Of a DNA stretch of 64,000 bases, positions 1 through 10,411 are shown in pieces. Both the position numbers and the translations under genes were made by a program. The notes under the pieces are model-generated. The model searched no databases. It saw only the letters and a program-made list of their open reading frames with translations, and was not told the DNA's origin. Source of the DNA: Orbilia blumenaviensis (taxonomy: Eukaryota; Ascomycota; Orbiliomycetes; Orbiliales; Orbiliaceae); contig JAVHNS010000014.1 of the NCBI GenBank assembly GCA_036872755.1, positions 310,001 to 374,000 on the forward strand, written 5' to 3'. The first letter of the stretch is position 1. Each line of letters begins with the position of its first letter.

Positions 1-1820
1 TTGCGGAAGCGTGGTTTTCCTAGTAGTGGTGAGGCAATCATAAGTTGTATCCCCCTGATAAATTCTGTTCCAGTCATTTGTTTTTCGAGGCTGTAGCCTC
101 TCCTAGAAGGCATTGCTACTAGTTGACGAGCTATACAGTCTGAAATCTGGAACCCGTTCAATCGGCGCTGCTTTGGAACAATGATGTGATCTTGACCAGA
201 ACTGTTCGAGCCTGGCAATCCATTGACAATGTTGATGGAGCCAGCAAATACTTTTATTGCGAAATTCTCATCCGATTTATCTTCTTCTCTGAGGTGAACC
301 GCAGTATCCTCAAAGTCCAGGGTGATAGCTTCTCTCTGGAATAGTGGAAAGAAATATCCACCTTTTCTCGCCATAGACTCTGGAATCCGTCCTTTGAAGT
401 CGGGTATTTTAAATAACTGGATGGCGCCGAAATCTGTGTTTCCGTCATATACGGCCCCGTCGTCTGGAGTTCGAAGCGTTCTTTGAAATTTGATTGAGAT
501 CCGAGATCCAACTACTTGGTCTTTTGATGAAACTTCAAGACCACGAAGAAGCTCCCTCCTTTGCACCTTGGACTTTGCGGGAGTTATACCAAGCAGGCCT
601 CGTGACGCTTGATGCTGAGTCAACTCTGCAAAGTAATCAATAAGTTTTTGATTGCTGTTTATTAAAAAACCCCGTTCTTCACTGTATGATGGTTGACCCG
701 AGGTAACATTCAAAAATATCGGCCGGCGCCTTGGCATAATATCTCCGTATCTAACTCCTTCATTTTCCGCATAGAGTCCATAGACTTTATTATATCCTAT
801 AGAAGGTAGGGCTCATGTTAGCTAGTTTTGACAAATTTGCCTTGACCGGATCGTGTATAGGCTGGCGTGGGTATACGAACCAAGCCGACCGGTTGACCGA
901 TAACTAACCTTTCGAGTGCAGAGTTTTTATAAGCTCAGAAACAGGTGCATACCTATCTGCAATGATACTCTCTGTAACTTCCCGCCCATCTCCCCCCTTT
1001 AGGTCTTCAATATCAATACGGATCTGCCTCGGCGGCATAGAACCATGAGTTTTGCCGGCCGAGGCGCTCGGTTCCCCTTCTCGCTGCCGTTTTTTCTTCG
1101 CGCGGTATGCTTCCAATTCTGCTGCATCATCCGGGCCAGCAAAAGACTCAATCCATTCTTCGAAAGACTTTAAACCCCTATACTCTTCAGATTTATTGAT
1201 TCCATCTTCTATATCCAAAATAGAGTTGGATATTTCTGATAAATCAGAAAGCTTATCCGAGATATCCTTTAGGGGCTTAGTGACCTCCCTACGAGAAACG
1301 GGAGCATCAGCAACTAGGCACAATAGAATCTATATCAGGGATCTTTAACCTACCGGCTTCGGGCTGTTAAATATATAGTTAAGGTGGTTTTAGATATCTC
1401 AAGGTCATTTCTGAGATTCTCTAGCTGTTTGACTTTTTCTTTGTAAGATACAGCGGAGAACAATTTTTGAATTCCTCTGCATTTGGCAGCTGTTTGCAAA
1501 AGTATCAGTTGGTCCCCAATTTTTTTGACGACTTCGTTGCAGCTGGTTATAAACGGCATAATGCCCATATCGTCGTTCGGCGGATCTGGGGTATCAGTAT
1601 CATAGAATCTCGGTCCGCTTCGTCCCTCCTGCTCTTTCTGTGAGGCCTGTAAATGTGACAACACCGCACACAGCAGCTCGATTTCCTTAGAAATCTTGAG
1701 GACTAACTCCGCAGGTTCGTCCTTGAGGATACTTTGAACCTGGGTCGATAGTTTGAGTAGGCCCGTTGAAAGTGCTATTAGCCCTGCAATTGAGGCGGCG
1801 ATTGAAAGAGGATCGGCCAT
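1..1820 (-). CDS. STAND-type N-terminal domain protein, 3' end beyond window
   Basis: Three exons fit in phase: 1820-1354, 1288-909 and 796-1 (still open at the window edge), giving at least 547 residues. Intron 1 (65 nt) has donor GTAGGT and a CTGAT branch; intron 2 (112 nt) has donor GTTAGT, a CTAAC branch and acceptor CTATAG. The N-terminus (MADPLSIAASIAGLIALSTG, then a helical stretch to about residue 155) matches the fungal N-terminal domain found on STAND/NACHT proteins. A charged Lys/Arg linker follows (about residues 190-215). The last 250 residues carry a block with RQLVAMPSRRGYSLEKQ, which resembles the C-terminal region of uncharacterised fungal proteins ending in a 'RQFVAMPLG-GY' block; this likeness is from memory. 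No P-loop is visible in the part seen. The role is unknown; by family it may be a cell-death or signalling adaptor. It is divergent from the gene starting at 2674. Confidence 0.75.
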
Positions 1821-2673
1821 ATCTGCAGCACAGAGTATGAAATACTAATGTTAGGGTGGTTGTGGTTGTGGTGATGTATATAAATATTGGTCTATCTATC
1901 GAATCAAATCTTGCATGGAATCCTTGGTCGATTATATCTTAAGCTGCAGATAGCCGTCGTTTTATATCAAAGATACCCTACTTACACCTCACTCTATGGA
2001 TCCACCCTGGTTCAGGCGCGCCATTAAGCCCGCCGTGCCTTAATATAAATGAGTATGCGTAATCCAGGAATTTAGTGAGGGGATAATAATATTTGAACAG
2101 GATCACCCGGCCGTGTTACGTTTGTGCAATTCGGCTGAGCCTGCAGCCAAACGGCACAGATGTGGCGGTGGCTGGGGTCCTCTGCACCTGTGTAGGTCCG
2201 TCCCACGAACCGACATGGATGAATACAGATTATGCCCCTTCTTGGGAGTAAGATGCATGGATGCTGAAAATAGTACGTTTTTTCCCGATAGCAGCAGCGA
2301 TGGATTGCATATAAAAACATAGTAGAATGCTGTCTCGCAGGAGGGTCGGCTGGCCAAATTTTACCTTGAAATCGGGCAGCAGAATTAAGTTTAGATATAT
2401 AAAGTAACGCTAGCTGGCGATGTAATTACAAAGCAATGTCAATGTGCCTGTCCGGTGTCCTGCCTCAAATTTAGTTGACTTTGTTGGAAAAAGTGCGTTG
2501 ACCGCCAAGCCAGTTGCCCCAAAACAGATAGACCCGCGTAGAGTGCTTGCTTGTTGATACTCTCAACGCGCCTTGTCAACCTTTGATCGATCTGACTCAG
2601 CGACGTCGCCGCATCATGAACCACCATCCCTCGACGAAGCCGACATTCTTCCGAGAACCCGGCTGACGGCACG
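1821..2673. promoter_or_regulatory. Divergent intergenic region
   Basis: This is the shared upstream region of the minus-strand STAND-domain gene and the plus-strand ZGRF1-like gene. It contains only short overlapping ORFs on both strands with no recognisable product. No clear TATA box or operator was identified. Confidence 0.5.
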
Positions 2674-4611
2674 ATGGACTTCACGTCGATTCCTCTCACC
2701 TCTCACTCAGCCCCTATCGATGAGTACATTGTTCTTTGGACAGCCGACAAACACAAGAAACTCAAGAAATGGCATGATGGATATATGCGGTATCATACCT
2801 TCAACAAGCGGCTGATGGTCTACGATCATTTGATGAATAAAGTAGTATGTTTGTTCGCAGGATTTGGCGCCTCATACTGTAATTGGATCATATCTAACAA
2901 ACTGTGCTCTGTACAGTGCGATAAATTCTTGCCTGAGTCGGAACAGATGGATGTTGGGGATGAGTTGATATTCGATTCGCATCTTGTCACTATAGAGGAT
3001 GTAAAGGGTAGACAGACTCAGGACTTAAGGCCTTTGTTCGAAAAGACAGTTGATAGGAGAAGGGAGCGAGGGGCGACGTCTACGCCAGTGAGAACCGTCG
3101 GGACCCCTGGCGCATCGACACAGTCGCCGACGCCCACCCTACTCCGGAGCATACCGTCTCGGCCAACAATGGGCCGTGGCCGCCCGATATATCCATCCCC
3201 GACCACAAAGTCTATTCCACAGAAATCGCCTGAACCGCCGGTCGCTGTTCCCCAAAAGAGAAACTCGCAAGGCGCACCGGTCGTCCAAAAGATCAATTAC
3301 AAACCACTGAAAGTATCTAGGGTGGAAGATAACAGGCCGGTGCCTTCCTACACAAGGACTGATGTTCTTAGCAGTTCCATTTTGAAGAATAGAAACCCGA
3401 GGACCAGTGCTGAACCACCTGAGATTGGCTTGGCAACAAATCTAACGGATGCCGACGATGATATCGAAATGTTGGAACTCGATCTCGAGAGGGGCGATTT
3501 TGCTGCAAGGCCTAAACCCTCAGCTCGGGCACGCCCCAATGCGCCGCTCCCGTTCAAGCCCCCAAGACCACAAAAAATTCGAATATGTGCCGATACAGCG
3601 AGGCAGTCCGAGAGCAATGACAGGGCGCTACCCTTGGCCCATCCTCCTGAACCCACTGGTGTTCCAGTGAGCCAAGCCACACATCCTTTGTGCTCCTCCC
3701 CAAGGATTCCGCCCTCTACTATTACAAATTACTCCCAGGAGCTCTTTTCCTCTCCGTCAGCCAGGAAAAAATCAAAAGGTCCTCCATTTCGGGTTCAAGA
3801 GGATTCTAACGTACACGCGTCCTCACCAGTGAAAAGCCCCCCTCACATCCAAAGCCCAGATCCAACACCTAAGGAAAAGGTTAATGAGCCAGGACGATTG
3901 ACCCTCCCTTCCGCAACTAGTAGGAATCGACGGAAGCTGTTATGTGGTCCGGCAGGTCGGGGGAATACTGGCAGCAAGATGGTGTCATTATCCCGGCCAG
4001 TGTCTACGCTCTCTATATTGAACACCTTTTCAAAGGATGATGGTCCACCCGCACCAGGGGGGCGAAGGGAACACGGCAAAGGGCCCTTGAATAAAGCCGG
4101 CTTAGGTGGATCTCCAAAGCCCAACGCTTTAGAGGAACACGAGAAACCAGCTATTCAAAAAACCAGCGCTGTGCGTGAGAATACTCCAAACCATTCCGGG
4201 CCTGGTAAACCAGGAATCAATAAACTGGATACGCACTGGAAACCGTTATGGGATTACAACGGTGACTCCGGGGGATCTCCAGGTTCTGGGAAACAGCGAC
4301 AACTTGATACCGCAGAAATCCAATCTTCGGAAAGATACACTAAACCTAACGAGAAACAGGGGAAAGATTCAGCACTATGTATATTCTCATCGGATGAAGA
4401 GGATCTCGAGCCTATTGTGGCCAAACAGAATTCAAAGCGATTAAGACCGGTCTCCCCCGGATCAGATTCGTCCTTTGACGAGTTTGAGCCCATGAGATCC
4501 TCTGCAGTACCTAAACACCTTGTAGGGCAGTCGCGAAATGCAAAATTACAACTTCGTCAGCGTGTACCTGAGGCTTCCAGGATATGGAGAGAAGGGGATA
4601 GTGTTGATTGA
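2674..4611 (+). CDS. DUF2439/ZGRF1-like (Mte1-type) protein
   Basis: Exons 2674-2844 and 2917-4611 encode 621 residues. The 72-nt intron (donor GTATGT, branch TCTAAC, acceptor TACAG) is a multiple of three and free of stops, so the unspliced frame also stays open. Removing it joins MNKV to CDKFLPESEQ and restores the family pattern. Residues 15-100 form the DUF2439 (ZGRF1 N-terminal) domain: EYIVLWTADKHKKLKKWHDG, then a VGDELIFDSHLVTIED block. The rest is long, Pro/Ser/Lys-rich and probably disordered, with phosphorylation-like Ser-Pro sites. In yeast Mte1 and animal ZGRF1 this domain partners DNA helicases in recombination and telomere work, so a nuclear DNA-repair adaptor is likely. No helicase domain is present, as in Mte1. 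The start is the first ATG ahead of the conserved domain. Confidence 0.85.
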   Translation: MDFTSIPLTSHSAPIDEYIVLWTADKHKKLKKWHDGYMRYHTFNKRLMVYDHLMNKVVCLFAGFGASYCNWIISNKLCSVQCDKFLPESEQMDVGDELIFDSHLVTIEDVKGRQTQDLRPLFEKTVDRRRERGATSTPVRTVGTPGASTQSPTPTLLRSIPSRPTMGRGRPIYPSPTTKSIPQKSPEPPVAVPQKRNSQGAPVVQKINYKPLKVSRVEDNRPVPSYTRTDVLSSSILKNRNPRTSAEPPEIGLATNLTDADDDIEMLELDLERGDFAARPKPSARARPNAPLPFKPPRPQKIRICADTARQSESNDRALPLAHPPEPTGVPVSQATHPLCSSPRIPPSTITNYSQELFSSPSARKKSKGPPFRVQEDSNVHASSPVKSPPHIQSPDPTPKEKVNEPGRLTLPSATSRNRRKLLCGPAGRGNTGSKMVSLSRPVSTLSILNTFSKDDGPPAPGGRREHGKGPLNKAGLGGSPKPNALEEHEKPAIQKTSAVRENTPNHSGPGKPGINKLDTHWKPLWDYNGDSGGSPGSGKQRQLDTAEIQSSERYTKPNEKQGKDSALCIFSSDEEDLEPIVAKQNSKRLRPVSPGSDSSFDEFEPMRSSAVPKHLVGQSRNAKLQLRQRVPEASRIWREGDSVD

Positions 4612-5492
4612 GACCTGAAAACAGGATTGGTTCTGCCTTTGAATGCCATGTCAATAAATATATATACCCGACATTACGAATCAATTTATAAATTTACAAG
4701 CCCTTCAACCACGTTTACTATTTCGAATCCATTCCAACATATCTCAATTTAGTATGGAATGCTGTATTTGCACTACGTGAATCGCCAAACTCTGCCAGGT
4801 TCACTGCAACACCATCGGGTTTGCAAATCTCAGAAATATGAGGCTGGCAGGCCCAGAACCTCGCTTTCAGCTCCTCTTGGCGCAACGACGGGCCCCGCAT
4901 TCGCCACGAGGCTGATTCGCAATGGATTATCCGAAGGGCTCTGAATGCAGGCTGGGGAAAGTTCGATGCCTGGCTCGCGTGCTGGCTCAACCCGAATTGC
5001 TGTTTGTTTTCGAGATACAGGATCCTTACACCATCCCCAAAATCCACCAGAACGGCTTTCCGAACCAAAAATAAAAATATTAAAAATTGCCCTGACGTTG
5101 CAACCATATGGATTTCCGGTTCACGGATTACCTAGTTCCATTTGCATTTCACCTTCAAATATACATGCACCTAATACGGGGGCGACAACAGCAATCAAGA
5201 TACCCCTGGCCTGCGTTAAGCCTCAAATCTGTTGGCCATGGCATCGATACCGAGCTACTATCTGGGTAAGTCCTAGGCCTGTTACAAACTCTTTCTCAGG
5301 AGACTTTATATCTTTAAGACATAGCCCAATTCCGAATTGTGGGAGCTAAAAGTAGCTAGGGGTTACATCAATGGGATCCGGATCAGCCATAACCGCAATG
5401 GCTACCAGTGGTGCCTCTAGGACCGGGGTACGGCCCCAAGTTTAAATATCTTAAAGGAAAGTATTCCGGAACTCTAACAAGTATTTAATTTT
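4612..5492. other. Intergenic region with an unassigned open frame
   Basis: No recognised gene. On the plus strand, one frame stays open from about 4842 to 5135 and reads protein-like (it includes RRALNAGWGKFDAWLA), but it has no ATG at its start and no known domain. A minus-strand ORF (4718-5107) overlaps it. The stretch may hold a decayed gene fragment. It also includes the promoter of the NLR-like gene that begins at 5493. Confidence 0.4.
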
Positions 5493-8400
5493 ATGAAGGG
5501 AGCCTCCAAAAATTCAATCGAAGATCCAGTGGAGACAGATGTCGAGTAAGGCTCTAGTTTCTGCTTGATCGCGTGGATCATGAAACTAAATTTTCTTTGT
5601 TAGCATTGTACTTCTCCCTGGACTTGTGTCAAACGATGAGCGACGCAATCAGAGCTATCGGTCAACAGGGAAATTCGGTTATTTAGCCCTCGACGGGTGG
5701 GCGGGCGATGTTCTTCCAGTTATCGCACCGGGAGCTCGGGTCATGGAATTCGAATATGATGATACATATGGATCAGAGCCTGTTCTCCCTGGAGGCACTA
5801 TTATTTCAATGATACAAGGGCATGCGAAAGTATTTCTAAAGGATATGAAAGAGTTCCGGGGAGATGTAAGTAATTGATTGGATGTGAATCCATACATTAG
5901 TACAAGATTGATATCTCGCACATATATCAACACCCATATACTTTACAGTTCGGCGCTGACGCCTAGAAAACGCGCAGCCAGATAACCCCTCCTTTACAAA
6001 CCGACGTTTAGTGATAATAGCACATTCTTATGGGGGCCTCGTTCTCAAGCAGGTGAGTCCATGTTGTTTATTACCTTTATCTCTTTATAATAAAACCCTG
6101 CAAATAAAATGCCAATTGACACTTAACACTGCTTTCAACTAGGCACTAGTGCTTGCCAATAGCGAACCGGCGACACGGAAATCCATCTTAGAGTGCATCC
6201 ATGGCATCATATTCCTTGGGACACCTCACAGAGGGGCTGATATCGGCAAAGTTGTAGCCAACATTTTAACACAAGCATTTCCGGGATTTGACAAAAATTC
6301 AATTGCCTACGAATCAGTAGAGCTCCTTGCGATCATGGAAGCATTCTGTGGTATTCTCGGCAAGATCGAAATCGCAACATTTTACGAGGATAAGAAGACA
6401 AAGTTTGCCACTGGTGGTAAACATTGCAAAGAACTAGTAAGCAAGCAGATCAGTGCCATTCCGCGGAAATTTATTAGCCCAGGACCGAGACTAATATTAC
6501 CATAGATTGTGCCGCCGTCTGCTACTATAATTGGTATCAAAAACGAACTCCCTACCGGGATCGCTTGCCAACACCATCTTCTAACAAGCCCAAACGACCT
6601 TGGAGATTTACGATTCTACCCTATATGGCGCCGCATAGTAGAGTTTACGGGCAAAACAGCTTCGGACCACAAGAAAGCGAGCCAACAACCGCTGCTCCAA
6701 TGGTATCTCCCTTCCCCAGCAAAAGGGTTTTATGGGCGAGAAATTAAATTACACGAATTGAAAGACGCCCTACTGGATAGCGATGGACGGGTAATAACTG
6801 GGAAGTCCCTGGAAATACACGGTCTTAAGGGAATAGGGAAGTCAGAATTGGTCCTCCAATATATCAACGAGCCGACAAATTGCCTGATGTATTCAGCTGT
6901 CCTTTGGGTTCGATGCTCAAATGAGGACTTGGCTTTCGAGTCCCTAAGGCTGATATACAACGAATTATCTTTCCGGTGCCCACACATAAAGCATGAACCT
7001 CGCAGTCTTGGAAATCCGTCTGGTGAAATTACACGCAGAACTGTTCGAGCAGTTATAAAGGGCATTACGAAGCGACTAACTTCTTTATCACACCGCCCTT
7101 GGCTGGTCGTTCTCGACGATCTTCAATTCCAACTCCAAGCGCTCAAAAGCTTAGCAGAACCGAATGGTCAAACGATTATCACCACAACGAAACGCCTTAA
7201 TACGACTTCAAAGGGTTCGCTTCATCTTCAGGGAGTTGACGATGATGCAGCGGCCGCCATCATTATGCAGGACCGACAGTTCAGGCAGGTGATAAGAAAA
7301 TATACAGGGTATATAACTTCAGAAGAGATTCCTGCTCTAAACGAGAAAGTTGGGGGCAATTGTTTTGCTTTGAACTTACTCGGGGCATCAACATTTTCTT
7401 CCGGGGACGTTACCCGCCGCCGGGGAGAAGTACCACGCCTACCGGATTTATTCAATCAAACGCTGTTTAAGTGTGACGATTTCCTTGCTTATGCGAACAG
7501 CCGCGGGGAAGCACGCCATATCCTACACGTAGTAAAGCTTGCTTTTGGCACTATGAAACTTAGGGAGCCCGATACTGTCAGGGCTCTTAAGCTCCTCGGT
7601 CATCTAAGTCCTTTGGGAATAACGTCTACCCTAATGAAGAATTTTATGTCTACGCGCTACCCCGAAAGCTGGATACATTTGTACAACCGCAAGAGCGAAG
7701 AAATGGCCCAAACAAGTATTGATTCTGTTAATCTGAAAACGGAACTGGAGAATATATGGAACCTTTTTCGGGCTTTTGGGCTTCTCAATAATATTCGAGA
7801 CACAGAAACAAATCAATTCAGGCTGCTACCACACCCGATTATTCACACCTGGCTTCAACGCAACTTGGACGATATCGGGACCACGAAATGCCTTTTATTT
7901 ATCGGCGGGTGTCTGACACAAGATGAGATACATTCCCACGACTGGCCAAAAACATGGCCTCAGTTGTACAATGGAGAGTTGGCATCTCAACTAAGATGTT
8001 GGTTCAGACATATGGAACAATTCGGCCTCTTCACGCCGGGTCCCGAAAACCCGTTTGCGAAATACCCATTTGTTATAGGGATACCACAAGGGCTAGGTGT
8101 GGCTTTCAAGTTAGTTCAGGACCAGAAACGGTCTTTAAAATTATTCGAATTGGCGTTGGATTTGTTGAATAGCACTCCTGGTAGTGCTACCGCCTATGAC
8201 ATCTATGAACTTGCACGCAAACTAAGCATGGCATATTGGAAAACTGGAAATCTAGAAAGGGGGCTGGATATGGCACAGTTAGCTGTCAATCCAAAGATAA
8301 ACGAAAATGATCTGGAATTACTAGATCAATACGTCGAAGAGGCCGTATATCAGAAGGATCAGATGCAATATAAAATTTTCAAGCTGAATGGAGGGCTTGA

Positions 8401-10411
8401 CGAAGAAGAAGAGGAAGATGAAGATGACACGTACTATTTGACTGACTCCGAATACGAAACTTGCGACAATGAGACGTTGGACATCTTGGACATCCTCTCA
8501 GGGAACATACATAGTGGAAAACTTGCTGATATACTCCTAGAACCTCTCGATTGCCACCCACACGATTATGACCGCGACATTCTATTTCAGCTTCTTTCTT
8601 TTAACATAGATCTAAACACTCCCACGCCATCATCATTAGAAGCAGAATTTATTCTCAAAGTTTTCCAATCATTCATCCAAAACTATATCAACCTTGCGTG
8701 GAGCGATTATTATCAGAACACCATTCTTCATGCCGCAGCAAAGGAAGGCCATTCCTTAATCGTCGAACTTCTACTAAAATATGAATCTCGTTTCAATATA
8801 AACGCAATCGATTACACTGGGACAACACCCCTTGCATATGCAGTTTTGGAAGGATCAAAAATATCAGCAGAGCTCCTAATTGGAGCAGGCGCTAAACTTG
8901 ACTTCCGTCCCTGGCGTACCTCTTCTCCGCTGCTGTTCAGAGTACTTTCCACTGACACTGAACCAGATTTCCTAAGATACTTACTGGAAGCTGGGCTAAA
9001 AGATACTATTAACGAGCCCCACTTGCACTATGGCACAATCTTGCATCATGCCGCGATCTCGCGCCCGGCATCTATTGTCAAATTACTATTGGAATATGGA
9101 GCTGACACGAATGCGGTTGATTACATGAGCCTTACGCCGCTTGCACTTGCTATCACTTTGGGTTACGCAGATGGCGTGCTTGAGCTATTACTTGAGCACA
9201 CCGATACAAACATCCTCGATTACCGCGGTAGACATATAACTAATCTACGCTGTCGCGGTGCCGATATCGAAGCAATTAGGCGCTCCCATTCCTCACCGCA
9301 ATCCAGCAGCCTCGAGATTCCCAATTCGCAGCTAAGAAAAGAGGCAGACAGAGCAGAAATTCTCGTCTACTATTGGCTTAGGTCGCAGAGCTACCGACCC
9401 TCGGGGTATATGCTGGAAGTCCCAAATCAGATGTATCATGTTCTTATGCATGCGGGCTTCAGGAAGTTTGCAGTGCTGGTACGAGGACACGAAAAGTCTC
9501 TGGCGGCTGGTTCGCAGGGGGAGATTCGGCCCGATATGTGTTCGAATTGTGGAGTAGAAATTGATTACGACTCTCCTGCATTTGTATGTCGGAGATGCTG
9601 CCCAACTTTGTTCTGTCGCGATTGTGCGCACTCACCAGAACATAGACACCCCCTCTGTCTTCCAGGGCACGATGTCAAATTAACCGACCTGGATTGCAGA
9701 CCAATACTCAACGGCAAAGGGTTTCAGTTTCGGAGGGGTGCCCTCAATAGTATTTTCAAAGGTGCTGAGAAAAGGTTTAAATGTTCATTCCCTGCGAAGC
9801 ACAGTCTTTGGGGCCTGGTGGAAACGGGGCAAATCGATCTAGTCCAGGAACATGTAGAGAGATTGTCGGAGCGGGCGAAAAAAATGATTGATATCGACGC
9901 AATGGATTTTACTGGCTACACAATCCTACACTTTGCTGCCGAAGAAGAACGGGACGATATTTTTATATATTTAGCCTCACAGGGCGCCTACCTAGGTGCC
10001 TCTGACATAGCAGGATGGTCTGTGGCTCACTCAGCAGCTACAGCAGCTCGTATGGACATTCTGAGATACATGGCAAAAAACGGCGCAAATTTGGACGCCC
10101 AGGATGCCTACGGCCGGACACCCCTCCACGTAGCGGCTCTCGAAGGAAATGTTGAGACTGTGAAGCTCCTACTACAATTGGGAGTGGATATTACCATTGT
10201 TGATGAAAATTGTCAACGCGCCTGCGATATACCATCAATTGATCCGGAGATAAAGACAATACTAGAAAACTTTAAGTACGGTATTAAGGCAGAGCTAGCT
10301 TCACGATATAAACAGGACCCCACATCCGAGTTTAGGAGGGAAGTTAGAGCAAAAAAGGAGGACCTAAGAGGGTACAAAATTTCAAGTTATAATGTTCTGG
10401 CGTATTCATGA
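5493..10411 (+). CDS. NLR-like STAND protein: alpha/beta hydrolase, NB-ARC, ankyrin repeats, zinc finger
   Basis: Five exons join in phase: 5493-5545, 5604-5865, 5978-6052, 6143-6436 and 6506-10411, giving 1529 residues. Residues 17-160 form a SERAC1/lipase-like alpha/beta hydrolase: DIVLLPGL, nucleophile elbow AHSYGG (Ser122) and FLGTPHRG at 154-161. An NB-ARC-type NTPase follows, with P-loop GLKGIGKS at 334-341, Walker B WLVVLDDL near 430, a TIITTTKR sensor-like strand and a GGNCFALNLLGA block. An acidic patch lies near 860. Ankyrin repeats occupy about 960-1140 and 1330-1480. Between them sits a Cys/His finger (about 1240-1283) with CSNC, CRRC, CRDC and a final HRH-GHD part, like a ZZ zinc finger. 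Fungal proteins of this layout are NLR-like sensors in non-self recognition and programmed cell death; the ligand is unknown. Exon 3 uses acceptor CGCAG because a nearer AG leaves a stop in frame. All key motifs are intact. Confidence 0.87.
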
